This document shows positions 47,223 to 56,146 of a stretch of DNA of 64,000 nt, in pieces. Under the pieces are notes generated by a model. It saw nothing but the letters and a program-made list of their open reading frames with translations. It ran no database searches and was not told the DNA's origin. Made by a program: the position numbers and the translations under genes. The stretch's first letter is position 1. Each line of letters opens with the position of its first letter. The stretch spans positions 1,488,001-1,552,000 of the forward strand of contig NTJI01000001.1 of the NCBI GenBank assembly GCA_002307375.1. Direction: 5' to 3'. Origin of the DNA: Lysobacteraceae bacterium NML93-0399 (GTDB lineage: Bacteria > Pseudomonadota > Gammaproteobacteria > Xanthomonadales > Xanthomonadaceae).

Positions 47223-47774
47223 TCAATGCGGCATGCCGCCGCGACCGCCCGACGCCATCGAGGCGAACACGCCGTCGCGCCGGATCCACGCGTGGTACAG
47301 CGCGGCGGCAAGGTGCAGCAGGATCACCGCGAGCAGCGCGCGTGCCAGCCAGGCATGCGCGGCGCGCAGCAGACTGTAGACGCCAGGATCGTGCGGTGCG
47401 ATCGCCGGCAGTTGCACGTCACCCCACAGCAGCACCGGGTTGCCGGCGGCCGACACCATCGCCCAGCCGATCAGCGGCATCGCGAACATCAGCGCATACA
47501 GCGCGACGTGCGAGGCATGGGCGGCGAAACGCTGCCAGCGCGGCAGATCGCGCGGCAGTGGCGGCACGCGACGACGCAGGCGATGCAGCAGACGCACCAC
47601 CGCCAGAATCAGCAAGGCAATGCCGATCGGCCGATGCAGCATCAACAGCGCAGGGCGCAGGGTCATCGACGACACCATCGCCACGCCGACGAACAGCATC
47701 GCCAGGATCAACGCCGCCATGCTCCAGTGCAGCAGGCGGGCAAAGGCGTCGTGATGTGCGCGGTCGGTACTCAT
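47223..47774 (-). CDS. Cytochrome b561
   Basis: A 183-residue membrane protein with four helices. Haem-ligand His residues lie in the first helix region (FARLLHWSMAALIL), in MLHRPIGIALL, in AAHASHVALYALMF and in the last helix (AVILLHLAAALYHAW), as in diheme prokaryotic b561 electron carriers. Its ATG overlaps the stop of the catalase-family gene as ATGA, so the two are likely co-translated. It probably passes electrons from quinol to a periplasmic partner. Confidence 0.92.
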   Translation of the reverse strand: MSTDRAHHDAFARLLHWSMAALILAMLFVGVAMVSSMTLRPALLMLHRPIGIALLILAVVRLLHRLRRRVPPLPRDLPRWQRFAAHASHVALYALMFAMPLIGWAMVSAAGNPVLLWGDVQLPAIAPHDPGVYSLLRAAHAWLARALLAVILLHLAAALYHAWIRRDGVFASMASGGRGGMPH

Positions 47775-48856
47775 CGCGCGCCCTCCGCACGCGGTGTGCC
47801 GGCAACGTCGGCACCACGTGCGACTTCGCGCTGGCGCCGATCGAAGGACTGCGCATAGACCGCCGCGCGCGCGTCCAGGATGGGATCGTCCGACAGCGCC
47901 ACACCAGCCGGCACCACGGTGGGGTCGAAATTCAGATCGCGGCACGCCCCGGTGGCCTGATCCTGTGCGGACGTCAGCACCACCGTGCCGACGACGACCT
48001 GTTCGCGATCGTCAGGCCACGGTGTGCTGGGGTCGGACGCGTCGTCGTCCGCGGTCGCGAGCGTGACCACCATGTCCCAACGCAACGGTCCCGCGTCCAG
48101 ACGCGTGCGCAGGTCGTCCTGCAGATAGTTGTCTTCGGCGGCTTCGCGCTGCGCGGCAGACATCTCCACGAACGGCGTCTGCGGCCGCATCGACCAGCGC
48201 ACCAGTTGCGTCTCCCCATCGCCATTGATGAAGCGATAGGCATGGATGCCGTTGTAGGCGGTGTTGGCGAAACTGTCCGACCACGGCGCCGACTTCGCCC
48301 AGGCGGCGAATCGCTGCGCCTCGGGATGTTGCGCGGCGAACGCGGCCATGCGCTCGGGGTCGGGCTTGCCGGTGGTGGGGTCCGGCGCCGAGGCGCGCGT
48401 CTGTTCGAAGAAGGCTTGCGCCGAGGCCACGCCGAAGAACGGAAAGCTGTTCATGGCCATGCGCCATTCGCTGCCGTCGGCGGCCGTCAGCACCAGCGCC
48501 ATGCTGCGCACGCGCGCCTGCGCGTCGAGTCCGTAGGGCGAGCCACCACCGATCGACATGCGCCCCACCAGCGGCGTGCCCGCATGGGCGAACACCTGCG
48601 CACGGCTCAGTGCGGCGCCTTCGGGCGCGCCTTCGAAATGACCGCCCACACAGATGCCTTTCGCATGCGCGCGGCGAAAGCCCGGGTAGGGCGTGGTCGA
48701 GGTCGCTTCGATCGCGTCGGTCATCCGCGTGGCCGTCAGCCGCTCGGGCGTCAGCCAGCCCGCAGTCCAGGCGAATGCGCCCCCCACGGTGGCGACGACC
48801 GCAGCGATCGCCACATAGGCGCCGGTACGGCGAAAAACGGCAGGAGGAGCGGGCAT
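47771..48856 (-). CDS. Catalase-family peroxidase (SrpA-like), membrane-anchored
   Basis: A 361-residue small catalase-fold haem protein. An N-terminal helix (about residues 13-32) acts as signal anchor, so the enzyme is probably periplasmic. The distal His64 lies in RRAHAKGICVGGHF, the distal Asn in AMNSFPFF, and the proximal haem-ligand Tyr is in DARAAVYAQSFDRRQRE near the end. The length is far shorter than monofunctional catalases and matches the minimal srpA-type peroxidases. The coupled cytochrome b561 suggests quinol-dependent peroxide reduction. That is the usual pairing in this family, inferred here. Confidence 0.9.
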   Translation of the reverse strand: MPAPPAVFRRTGAYVAIAAVVATVGGAFAWTAGWLTPERLTATRMTDAIEATSTTPYPGFRRAHAKGICVGGHFEGAPEGAALSRAQVFAHAGTPLVGRMSIGGGSPYGLDAQARVRSMALVLTAADGSEWRMAMNSFPFFGVASAQAFFEQTRASAPDPTTGKPDPERMAAFAAQHPEAQRFAAWAKSAPWSDSFANTAYNGIHAYRFINGDGETQLVRWSMRPQTPFVEMSAAQREAAEDNYLQDDLRTRLDAGPLRWDMVVTLATADDDASDPSTPWPDDREQVVVGTVVLTSAQDQATGACRDLNFDPTVVPAGVALSDDPILDARAAVYAQSFDRRQREVARGADVAGTPRAEGAR

Positions 48857-48953
48857 CGCGTGGCTCGTGGCGGAACGCCGGCGAGCGTACGCCCGGTACG
48901 CGACCGGGCGGGTGAAGACGGAACGCCTCGAGGCGTTCCGCCTGTCATCACGC

Positions 48954-49355
48954 TCAGGGCTGGTAGCAGCCGCCCTCGGGGTCGACCTCGATCTGGATCA
49001 GCTCGCTGCCGCCGCCGCCCCAGACGTTGCCGCCGGTGAAGATCAGGCAGCCTTCGCCGCGGAACAGCGCCTGCAGGCGCGTGGCGTCGTTGCCGAAGTA
49101 GAACGGAATCCAGCGCTTGCCCGATTCGTAGGTGTGGAAGCGGTCCGGCGCGCGGTCCAGCAGTTCCTGCACGTCCTGCATCGACATGCCGATCTGCAGT
49201 TGCGCAAAGCCGCTGCCCTCGGCCGGCGTGCCGACGATCTCGCCGGTGAAACTGCCGTCCTGCGACTGCACTTCGCGCGTCTGTGCTTCGTTGGCAACCA
49301 CCGTTCCCGATGCCACCACCAGCGCCAGCGCGGCGCCGATTCCCCAATTGCGCAT
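48954..49355 (-). CDS. Secreted SmpA/BamE-like small protein
   Basis: A 133-residue protein with a signal peptide (ending VVANEA, residues 20-25). The mature segment QLQIGMSMQDVQELLDRAPD resembles the start of the SmpA/OmlA (BamE-like) fold, followed by TYESGKRWIPFYFGND. It has no lipobox, so it is not BamE itself. Role unknown. The gene stands alone, 97 bases after the catalase gene start on the same strand. Confidence 0.7.
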   Translation of the reverse strand: MRNWGIGAALALVVASGTVVANEAQTREVQSQDGSFTGEIVGTPAEGSGFAQLQIGMSMQDVQELLDRAPDRFHTYESGKRWIPFYFGNDATRLQALFRGEGCLIFTGGNVWGGGGSELIQIEVDPEGGCYQP

Positions 49356-49530
49356 TGCATTCCCCTTGCGTATCGCGTCGCCGGGATGGCGACGGCGGGG
49401 CATGCTAGCAGGCGCTGGCAGCGACCGCAGGGCCGATGAACCAGCGACATCAGGCTTCGCGCCGGGCCCTGTCCGGAAGATCGGATCTGCAGCGCGATCG
49501 CCCGCGACCGCGACCGCGGCACCGGTCCGC

Positions 49531-49749
49531 TCATTTCTGCAGGCCTCGTACCACTTCCGCCACATTCAGCCCCAGCTCCAGCTGCAGGCGCACGTACTCA
49601 CGCTCCTTGCGCGACAGGCTGCGGCCCAATTCGATCCGCACGTCCTCGGCCTGGAGAATGCGCAGCATCCGCGGCATGGCCGAGCCGATGGCGTCCGGGC
49701 CGTAGCCGGCCTCGCGCAGTGCCGCGGTGAGAAGGGCCTGGACATCCAT
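49531..49749 (-). CDS. Small helical protein, unknown function
   Basis: A 72-residue, highly charged and probably all-helical protein (MDVQALLTAALREAGYGPDA, later RKEREYVRLQLELGLNVAEV). There is no signal or membrane segment. ATG 49749 is preferred over 49779 because the added residues look random. It has real coding character with few rare codons. Confidence 0.55.
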   Translation of the reverse strand: MDVQALLTAALREAGYGPDAIGSAMPRMLRILQAEDVRIELGRSLSRKEREYVRLQLELGLNVAEVVRGLQK

Positions 49750-49919
49750 GAGGGCTCCGGATCGAAAGGGGGCCGACATTGTGCGCCAGCGCGCTGAGCC
49801 GGTTGCCTGTCGCGGATCGCCGGTTGCCGACGCGCCGCGGCGGCTGCGTCGCGGCGCGCCCGGGCTACACTGCGCGATCGGGGAACCACAGGCGTCGCGG
49901 GGATGCGCGACGAGGGGCC

Positions 49920-51590
49920 ATGCGCTGGAGCTGGGTGTGCGCGCTGTTGCTTGCGTTGGGCATGTGCGTGGAGGCCGTCGCGGCCGCCGCGCCGGTCGCG
50001 CACGTCTGGGTGCTGCCGGGCGGCCCCGAAGCCGGCGCGATCATTGCGGTACGCGACGCCCAGGGCTGGCAGCAGGCCGACGACGACGCGCTGCGCCGCC
50101 GCGACGATGCGCGCTGGTGGCGGGTCGATATCGATGCGGACAGCGCTCGCGCGTCCGGCGACTGGATCATCTCGATCCGCGAGGCTTACGACGCGCAACT
50201 CGTCGCCTACGCCCCGCCCGACTACACACCGCGTCCGCTGGCGACGTTCGATCCCGAGGCCCGGCAGGTGGGCTCGCGGCACCGGCTGACGATCGAAGTG
50301 CCGTCCGGTCACGCCGAGCAGCCCGTGTTCATCGAGGTGCTGGCCGCGCGCAATCAGCCCCTGGGCGTCTCCGCGCAACCGCTGCAAACTTATGTCGCGG
50401 ACGACCTGATGCGTGTGCGGTTCAGCACCGCGGTCTTGAGCGCCCAGCTGTTGCTGGCCCTGGTGGCGGCGATCTTCGCCGTTGCCCTGCGGCGCTGGAT
50501 GCTGTTGCTGTTCTGCGTCTGGGTTCTGTCGATGGCGGTGTATCTGGTGGTGATGCGCGGCGAACTCGTCGCCCTCGCACCATGGTTTCCACCCGAGCAC
50601 GCGATGCGCGCCGCGGGACTGGCCATCAGCCTGGGAATGTTGTCGGCCTATGCGTTTCTGTTCGTGCTGCTGCAGATGCCGCGGCGGTATCCCCGGATCG
50701 CGCGCGTGTACCGGTACACGCTGCTGGCATGCGCGGTCTTCATGGCGTTGCTGCCTTTCATTCCGGTGACGACGCTCGCGCCGTATGTCGTCAACGCTCT
50801 GCTGCTGATCCTCGGCCTGCTTGCACTAGTCGTCGGACTGCGGCGCGCGGTCAAGGGCGATCGCGAAGCGATCATCTTTTTGGTCGGCTGGGGCCTGGTG
50901 TCGATCGTTGCGATGCTGCGTGCGGTGTACTTCCTGCGCTACGCCGGCACGCCCGGCTGGCTGGAATATCTGCACCCCGCCGCCGATGCGCTCGGCGCGC
51001 TCATCCTGGTGCTGGCGACGGCGCGCGCGGCGCGCTACGCCGAACGCGAAATGGTGTCCGCGCGGTTGAGCGCGATGACCGACCCGCTGACCGGCCTGTG
51101 CAACCGCGCGCAGCTCGACGCGGGCACCGCGCAGTTCATGGAGAACGCCGAGGCGCGAGGCGGGGATCTGGCTGTGCTGTTCGTCGACCTGGACCACTTC
51201 AAGCAGGTCAACGACCGCTTCGGCCACGATGTCGGCGATGCCTGTCTGCAGGCGATGGCGGACATCCTGCGCCACGAAGTGCGGGGCAGCGATCTGGTCG
51301 CACGCTACGGCGGCGAAGAATTCGTGGTGGTGCTCGAAGGTGCCGATGCCAGTTCCGCCCTGCGCGTGGCAGAAGCCTTGCGGAGCGCGGTGGAAACCAA
51401 GGGCCGTCAGGTCGGTAGCTGCGCAGTCGGTCTGACGGTGTCGATCGGCGTGACCACGCTGCGCGTCGGTGACGACGTGGCCAGCCTGTTCAAGCGCGCC
51501 GATGAAGCGCTGTACCGGGCCAAGCACAAAGGCCGCAACCGCATCGTCGCCGACACCGCGCCTCGTGCGTTTTTACTGGAGCCCGTATGA
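49920..51590 (+). CDS. Diguanylate cyclase with 7TM sensor region
   Basis: A 556-residue enzyme making c-di-GMP. A signal-like first helix is followed by a periplasmic domain of about 130 residues (a 7TMR-DISM extracellular-type domain). Seven membrane helices follow from about residue 170 to 370, then a GGDEF domain. The active site is GGEEF (464-468); DLDHFKQVND is the metal/substrate segment; RGSD (455-458) is an intact inhibitory I-site five residues before GGEEF. Its stop overlaps the next gene's ATG at 51587 (ATGA), so the two products are made together. Confidence 0.92.
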   Translation: MRWSWVCALLLALGMCVEAVAAAAPVAHVWVLPGGPEAGAIIAVRDAQGWQQADDDALRRRDDARWWRVDIDADSARASGDWIISIREAYDAQLVAYAPPDYTPRPLATFDPEARQVGSRHRLTIEVPSGHAEQPVFIEVLAARNQPLGVSAQPLQTYVADDLMRVRFSTAVLSAQLLLALVAAIFAVALRRWMLLLFCVWVLSMAVYLVVMRGELVALAPWFPPEHAMRAAGLAISLGMLSAYAFLFVLLQMPRRYPRIARVYRYTLLACAVFMALLPFIPVTTLAPYVVNALLLILGLLALVVGLRRAVKGDREAIIFLVGWGLVSIVAMLRAVYFLRYAGTPGWLEYLHPAADALGALILVLATARAARYAEREMVSARLSAMTDPLTGLCNRAQLDAGTAQFMENAEARGGDLAVLFVDLDHFKQVNDRFGHDVGDACLQAMADILRHEVRGSDLVARYGGEEFVVVLEGADASSALRVAEALRSAVETKGRQVGSCAVGLTVSIGVTTLRVGDDVASLFKRADEALYRAKHKGRNRIVADTAPRAFLLEPV

Positions 51591-52408
51591 CCCCGTTTGT
51601 CGATCCGGCCACGCTGCGTGCGGGCGATGTGCTGCTGATGCGTGGCATCGGGCCGGTGTCCGACCTGATCGCCTGGTTCGGCGATTCGACCTACAGCCAC
51701 GCTGCGGTGATGGTCGACGACGGCGACCTGGTCGAAGCCGCGGCGCCGGTCTCGCGTCGCGTGCCGTTGGCCCAGCGGCTGACGCAAGGCGCCTACTACG
51801 ATTTCATCGATGTGCTGCGCCCGACCCGCGCCGACGGCGAGCCTCTGGAAGACGCCCAGCGCGCGGCAATCGTCGCGGGCGCGCAGGCGTGCCTCGACGT
51901 GGCCTACCCGCTCGATGCCCTGCTGCAGATGGCGTTGTTCGCCGCGCTGCGCAACCGCATCCCCACCGATGCCCGCGTGCGCTGGCTGCTGCGCGAACTG
52001 GTCGACCATCTCACGCGCGACGATCCGTCGCACATGGTCTGCAGCGAGCTGGTCTATCGCGCCTTCGCCGCCGCCGATCTCGCGCCTGCCGTGGTCGTCA
52101 GTGCACGGCTTGATCTGCCGTTTCCCGACATCGACATCGCCGAGCTGATCCGCGAATGGCGCGAGGCTGCTGGCAAGACGCGGGCGTTGACTGCGCACGA
52201 TGCGCACGGCGCGATGCAGCTCGATGCCGAGGACGATCTCGTTGCGGCGTACGCGCGGCTTCTGGCAGCGCGCACCCAGGCACCGCGCGTGCTGTCGATG
52301 CCACCCGTTCCGCACCCCAGCCCGCGTGACGTACTGCCGGTCGATCTGGAAACCAGCCCGCAGCTGCGACGTCTCGGGCGCCTGCCGCTGACGCTGGCGT
52401 CGGCCTAA
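51587..52408 (+). CDS. YiiX-type permuted papain-like peptidase
   Basis: A 273-residue protein of the permuted NlpC/P60 (C92, YaeF/YiiX) group. AGDVLLMRG (12-20) and YSHAAV with His38 form the first part, and the Cys152 in MVCSELV the second, the reverse of the usual order in papain-like enzymes. Such proteins are thought to hydrolyse lipids or peptides linked to the envelope. There is no signal peptide or lipobox. The coupling to the diguanylate cyclase is unusual and its meaning is open. Confidence 0.85.
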   Translation: MTPFVDPATLRAGDVLLMRGIGPVSDLIAWFGDSTYSHAAVMVDDGDLVEAAAPVSRRVPLAQRLTQGAYYDFIDVLRPTRADGEPLEDAQRAAIVAGAQACLDVAYPLDALLQMALFAALRNRIPTDARVRWLLRELVDHLTRDDPSHMVCSELVYRAFAAADLAPAVVVSARLDLPFPDIDIAELIREWREAAGKTRALTAHDAHGAMQLDAEDDLVAAYARLLAARTQAPRVLSMPPVPHPSPRDVLPVDLETSPQLRRLGRLPLTLASA

Positions 52409-52697
52409 TCGCCCGTTGACCAGGAGCGGCCGCACGCCGCTGCTCCTGAAGCATGCGCAAGGCCGCACAAAGCTTCGCTCGACGAAGCGAGCTGGATTCT
52501 CGATCTGTAACAGCACCGGACCGGCCCAGCGGCGTTCGATTGCCGGATCCGAACCTTTTGTAGGAGCGCGCTTGCGCGCGATTGCCTGATCAGGGCGTCA
52601 TGCGCCGCATCACTTCAGCAAAAGCGAATCATGTTTCTCGGATGCGTTCGCCCGGCCTTTCGGCCAAGCTACGCGCCCGTTATCGCGAGCAACGCCG
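52409..52697. repeat. Intergenic with a lone TGTAGGAGCGCGC repeat arm
   Basis: A single arm of the second palindromic repeat (TGTAGGAGCGCGCTTGCGCG) lies at 52559-52579. Its partner arm is not seen. No gene is evident. Confidence 0.6.
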
Positions 52698-53597
52698 TTG
52701 AAGTCTCTTTCCACTGTGGGTCGCGTGCTGATGCTGCTGGCGTGCCTGGGCATGAGCGGGTGCTTTGCGTATCGCAGCGCAGCCAACCTGCCGCGCGATG
52801 TCGCGATCCTCGGTGATCACGGGCGAGCCAAGTCGGCCATGGCGCGTGGCGACCTGTCCGCCGCCGAAGGTCTGCTCACCGCCGAGAAGTATCGGCACCG
52901 CTCGCGGGAGGTGGCCGGCATGTCGTGGGGCGAACTGCTCGGCCAGGCGGCGGAGATCGTGCTGGCGGCCCATGCGCGTGGCGAGGCGGTCGAGCCGGAA
53001 GCGTTGTTCCAGGCTTACATGGTCGGCGCCCACCACGACGACCTGCCGACCGCGCTGGACTACATGACGCGCGCACAGACGCTGCTCGACGGCGGCACAT
53101 TGCGCGAGCCGGACGAGAAACGCCGGAATCTGGTCGAACAGCGTGTGCCCAGCCTGATCCTGTACCGCTACCTCGAATCGGGTGGCACGATCGACTGGAC
53201 CAGCGAAATCGAACAGGGCTACTACGAACTGTTTTTCCGCGCACCGCCGCCGGCGCCCGGCGCTCACGACCCGCGCGACTTCTACCGCTTCCTCGAATAC
53301 CTCACCCTCGAGGATCGCACCTGGCTGTTCGATAACCTCCCGATGCGCGCACCCCTGGACGCCGACATCTGGCGCGACGACGCCCGACTGCACGCGTTCT
53401 CGCGCACCCTCGAGTACTACGAGTGGTACGCCCGCAGCGGCTTCGAAGGCCGACTCGACCACGCCTTGAACTGGATACGTAAGACCGACCACATCTGCGC
53501 GGCACGCAAGCGCGGTTACGACGTTGTGCCGCGCAGCGAGTGGGGGATGGATGCGGCGATTGCGTCGGGCGCCTGTAGGCCTGCACCGCCGTATTGA
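52698..53597 (+). CDS. Lipoprotein, unknown function
   Basis: A 299-residue precursor. The likely start is TTG at 52698 (reading M K S L S), giving a lipobox GMSGC with the lipidated Cys at about residue 22; an ATG at 52731 would cut into the signal. The mature protein is mostly helical with repeated Arg/Glu-rich and Leu-rich segments that resemble tetratricopeptide-like or solenoid folds, and aromatic clusters (YYEWYARSGF). I do not recognise a family. It stands alone. Confidence 0.72.
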   Translation: MKSLSTVGRVLMLLACLGMSGCFAYRSAANLPRDVAILGDHGRAKSAMARGDLSAAEGLLTAEKYRHRSREVAGMSWGELLGQAAEIVLAAHARGEAVEPEALFQAYMVGAHHDDLPTALDYMTRAQTLLDGGTLREPDEKRRNLVEQRVPSLILYRYLESGGTIDWTSEIEQGYYELFFRAPPPAPGAHDPRDFYRFLEYLTLEDRTWLFDNLPMRAPLDADIWRDDARLHAFSRTLEYYEWYARSGFEGRLDHALNWIRKTDHICAARKRGYDVVPRSEWGMDAAIASGACRPAPPY

Positions 53598-53682
53598 CTC
53601 GATAGCCGGACGAGTCCGGCGGCGCATACCTGGCTGATGTCGCCGCGTGTTTCGAATCAATGCAACGCGACGCAACAGATGC

Positions 53683-54009
53683 TCAAGCGCCGTTGGCGAT
53701 CCGGAAGCGCAGGAAGTCGCACTTCTCCTTGAACTCCGGCGCCGCCTGCTGCGCCTTGGCGCGGTCCCGTGCCGCCGCCATTTCCTTGTCGATTGCCGCC
53801 TCGGGCACCGGCGGCTGACCCGCCGTGACACTGCGCAAGGTCGCCTGTTCCGCGGCCGTGAGACCGCATGCCTCTCCCATCGCCCGCATGTTCGCAGCCA
53901 TGATCGCCGCGTCCCCAGACGACATAGTCGTCGTGGCGAGTGCCTTGCCGCTCACGAATGCACCGCACATAGAGACCGATACCAGCATGCACGCAACGAT
54001 ACGATTCAT
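53683..54009 (-). CDS. Small secreted protein, unknown function
   Basis: A 108-residue protein with a signal peptide ending near GKALA (residues 22-26). The mature part is Ala/Glu-rich helical with two Cys (ACGLTAAEQATLRSVTAGQ, and KEKCDFLRF). No domain is recognised. ATG 54009 is preferred; frames upstream are without coding character. Confidence 0.62.
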   Translation of the reverse strand: MNRIVACMLVSVSMCGAFVSGKALATTTMSSGDAAIMAANMRAMGEACGLTAAEQATLRSVTAGQPPVPEAAIDKEMAAARDRAKAQQAAPEFKEKCDFLRFRIANGA

Positions 54010-54362
54010 CGGGAGCTGTCCTGATCGACGGGTGCAGCGATTCTTGCATATCGCGGTTCGCGCAATCGAAGCTGGAGACGGTTGCAACAGGCGCAAAGAC
54101 TTCGCTGGATTGAAGAGCCAAGCACGACCGGACTCCTCAACGGCCCCCGTCAAAGTGCTCGGAACGCTGCCGTCGCCCGGAAGGGAAGCGGGCACGGTGT
54201 CCCGCTGAAGCTTCCAGTGCGGCCCTCAATGCATCTGCGCACCATGCAAATGCCCGGGCCGCTGTAACAATGCCGGCATTGATGCCGAGCCGCAGACCGC
54301 CTGCAATCAAGTGACCCTGGCACCGTTACCGCACGAACACGGAGACGGAACGGAGCCCCACC
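54010..54362. other. Intergenic, holds one copy of a recurrent motif
   Basis: No gene is seen in this 353-base stretch. At 54309-54330 lies the word AAGTGACCCTGGCACCGTTA, which returns nearly unchanged at 54827 and 55486. Confidence 0.5.
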
Positions 54363-54641
54363 CTAGTTATGAAGCGCCTGCGTCACGCCAATCGCAGCGG
54401 CGGCAGACAGCAACCAGACGGTGCCGCGCATGAGCAGCGCCGTATCCATCGTGCCTGCAGTGGCCGTCCGATTCGACCCGAAGCCCACGACAAACGCGTG
54501 CGCCGGCAGTGCGACGGCCAGCAGAAACGCCACGATCATCAGCATGGTGTTGTCTGCCAGTTGCACCCAGAACAGCGACATCGCCGTGCCTGAGACGATA
54601 CCTGCAAGCGCGGCGGTGATGGGGCTGGGTGTGATCTTCAA
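54363..54641 (-). CDS. Small integral membrane protein, unknown function
   Basis: A 92-residue protein with three hydrophobic segments: about residues 8-27 (ITAALAGIVSGTAMSLFWVQ), 32-54 and 68-88. The start is TTG at 54641 (MKITPSPITAALAG). A shortened relative of its N-terminus is found at 54844-54909. Homologues are not known to me. Confidence 0.55.
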   Translation of the reverse strand: MKITPSPITAALAGIVSGTAMSLFWVQLADNTMLMIVAFLLAVALPAHAFVVGFGSNRTATAGTMDTALLMRGTVWLLSAAAAIGVTQALHN

Positions 54642-55054
54642 AGTATCCGGACCAGTCGTGTCAGTGCCGCGAGTCTAAGGGAACGCATCGTCCGCTTTCG
54701 CAACCAGGTCCGATACAAGTCCCTCGACACCTGCCGCCTGTTCTTCCGATCTCGCAATGATGAGAGCAAGCGAAACTGAAACTCCCGCCTCACCCCTCTA
54801 GACGGCCAGCTTGATCGAAACTAGCTAAGTGAACCTGGCACCGTTATCTCCCGGCGCCCGCGACGAGGCCTGCGAGCGCAGCCGTGATGAGCGAGGGCGA
54901 AAGCTTCAAGGTGTCTGCACTGTGGACGTCGGAGCTCGCAAGTCTATGGGACGGGTCTTCCCGATCGCCAGCAGATGCGCTGCGCACGGTCCGTTCTGAC
55001 TTCCAAAACAAGCCATGCTGCGAAGCGGCGTCGACAGGAGCGGATTGTCAGAAC
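54642..55054. other. Gap with a truncated gene copy and a recurrent motif
   Basis: Contains the 22-codon remnant at 54844-54909 (listed separately) and a copy of the AAGTGAACCTGGCACCGTTA motif at 54827-54846. No intact gene is seen. Confidence 0.5.
54844..54909 (-). pseudogene. Truncated copy of the small membrane protein gene's 5' end
   Basis: On the minus strand TTG at 54909 opens a frame reading MKLSPSLITAALAGLVAGA, which aligns with MKITPSPITAALAGIVSGT of the gene at 54363-54641. It then stops with TAA at 54846-54844 after 21 residues. The flanking DNA before the start is also similar. It is a remnant of a duplication; the TAA lies inside the copied CACCGTTA motif. Confidence 0.6.
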
Positions 55055-55423
55055 TCAAGCCGGAATGACATGACCGATACGCCAGAGCACGCCTGTCGGA
55101 TCGATGAGCGTGAAGTCCCGGATGCCCCAGGGGCGATCGTCTGGCGGACTGGTCCGCACGGAGAACGTCTCGAGAACGCCAGAAGTCACGACGTCCCGAT
55201 ACCAGTCGTCTGCATTCGCGACCAACATGTGCATGACGAAGTTGTTCGCGTGTTCCGGGTTGTAGAACTGCGACAGCAGGAAGACGGTCTTGCCGTGGCG
55301 GAGCTCGGCGAGATCATCCGATTCCATCGTGGCTTCGAAGCCGAGCGCTTTGTAGAAGTCCAGCGACTCCGAAAGGTCACGCGCCGGGACGAATGCCTTG
55401 ATCTCTATTGTCTCTAGATTCAC
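55055..55423 (-). CDS. VOC-superfamily (glyoxalase/bleomycin-resistance-like) protein
   Basis: A 122-residue protein with the vicinal oxygen chelate fold: FVPARDLSESLDFYKALGF near the start and GIRDFTLIDPTGVLWRIGHV at the end. Possible metal ligands are His in HMLVAN and Asp/Glu residues, but they cannot be fixed. GTG 55423 is chosen because GGGAAG lies seven bases upstream; a TTG at 55438 is an alternative. Function ranges from glyoxalase to dioxygenase or drug binding. The gene borders the cassette-like region. Confidence 0.8.
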   Translation of the reverse strand: MNLETIEIKAFVPARDLSESLDFYKALGFEATMESDDLAELRHGKTVFLLSQFYNPEHANNFVMHMLVANADDWYRDVVTSGVLETFSVRTSPPDDRPWGIRDFTLIDPTGVLWRIGHVIPA

Positions 55424-55535
55424 AACGTCGCTTCCCAATCCATGACATCGAAGTCGGATCGAATCAGAAAAAGCGTCGATGCACTAAGTGAACCCGACCC
55501 GTTAGCCAAACTGACGCCTGTATCATTTAAATCTG

Positions 55536-55595
55536 GCGCCCTTATCAATTTAAGCCGCGCTGTCAATCGGATTTGGGTTAAATGAATATTTATAC
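55536..55595 (-). other. Degenerate attC-like site
   Basis: Directly after the 183-aa gene's stop the minus strand reads TAAATATTCATTTAACCC, a spacer, then GCGCGGCTTAA and GATAAGGGC. The arms ATTCATT-AACC and GCGCGGCTTAA match attC arms. The recombination cores (expected RYYYAAC and GTTRRRY) have decayed. Confidence 0.4.
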
Positions 55596-56141
55596 GCCGC
55601 TTTTAAGTAAGTTTTTGCGAAACCAAACCTGTCTCTGAATGTTTTTATAGTCTTCAATTTCTTTATCAATATCCTTTCCACGAAAGCCAATCTTCTTAAA
55701 GCGCTTAGTAAGTGCCCGCTTGTATAGGCTTGGCCAGATTGGGAAGGTTGCAGAGCTAGGAACTTCAACGACTATGGCGGGTCGGCCATACCCTACAGAA
55801 GCAACGTGGCCGTGCGTGGATGATTGGAGGTAGAAGCCCTTAACCGCTCTTATCCAGTCAACGACATAACCCTTTGTTGCTACTGGGAACTCCAGATGAG
55901 TAATGGCTGCAACAGGCCGAGTGAACTCAACTTTCAGATAGACATTAGAGCGTGAAAGAGGGCGCCAGCACCAAGTGCAGGTGACATCGCCAGCGGAGCT
56001 GTCTCGGTGAAACTCAATCAACTGTTCAATCTCTGGACTAGTTGAACAATCGATTGTGAGGTATGGAAGAAGCCGCTCTTCACTTACATTCGGGTTGCCT
56101 ACCGCACCTACTTGAAGAATCTGAATGATCGACTTGCTCAT
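55590..56141 (-). CDS. Cassette protein of unknown function (183 aa)
   Basis: A 183-residue protein with no signal peptide or membrane segment. An N-terminal part with two Cys-Trp motifs (CTWCWRP) is followed by YLKVEFTRPVAAITHLEFPV and a basic C-terminus (YKRALTKRFKKIGFRGKDID). I do not recognise a family. It starts five bases after the stop of the 173-aa gene, so the two form one cassette or operon. Codon use is AT-richer than in the surrounding chromosome. Confidence 0.75.
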   Translation of the reverse strand: MSKSIIQILQVGAVGNPNVSEERLLPYLTIDCSTSPEIEQLIEFHRDSSAGDVTCTWCWRPLSRSNVYLKVEFTRPVAAITHLEFPVATKGYVVDWIRAVKGFYLQSSTHGHVASVGYGRPAIVVEVPSSATFPIWPSLYKRALTKRFKKIGFRGKDIDKEIEDYKNIQRQVWFRKNLLKSGV

Positions 56142-56146
56142 TCTGA

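Noticed and set aside
55486..55505. GTTAGCC near 55500 as an attC core
   Set aside because: GTTAGCC breaks GTTRRRY at the sixth position and no paired arm is seen; kept only as part of the AAGTGAACC motif.
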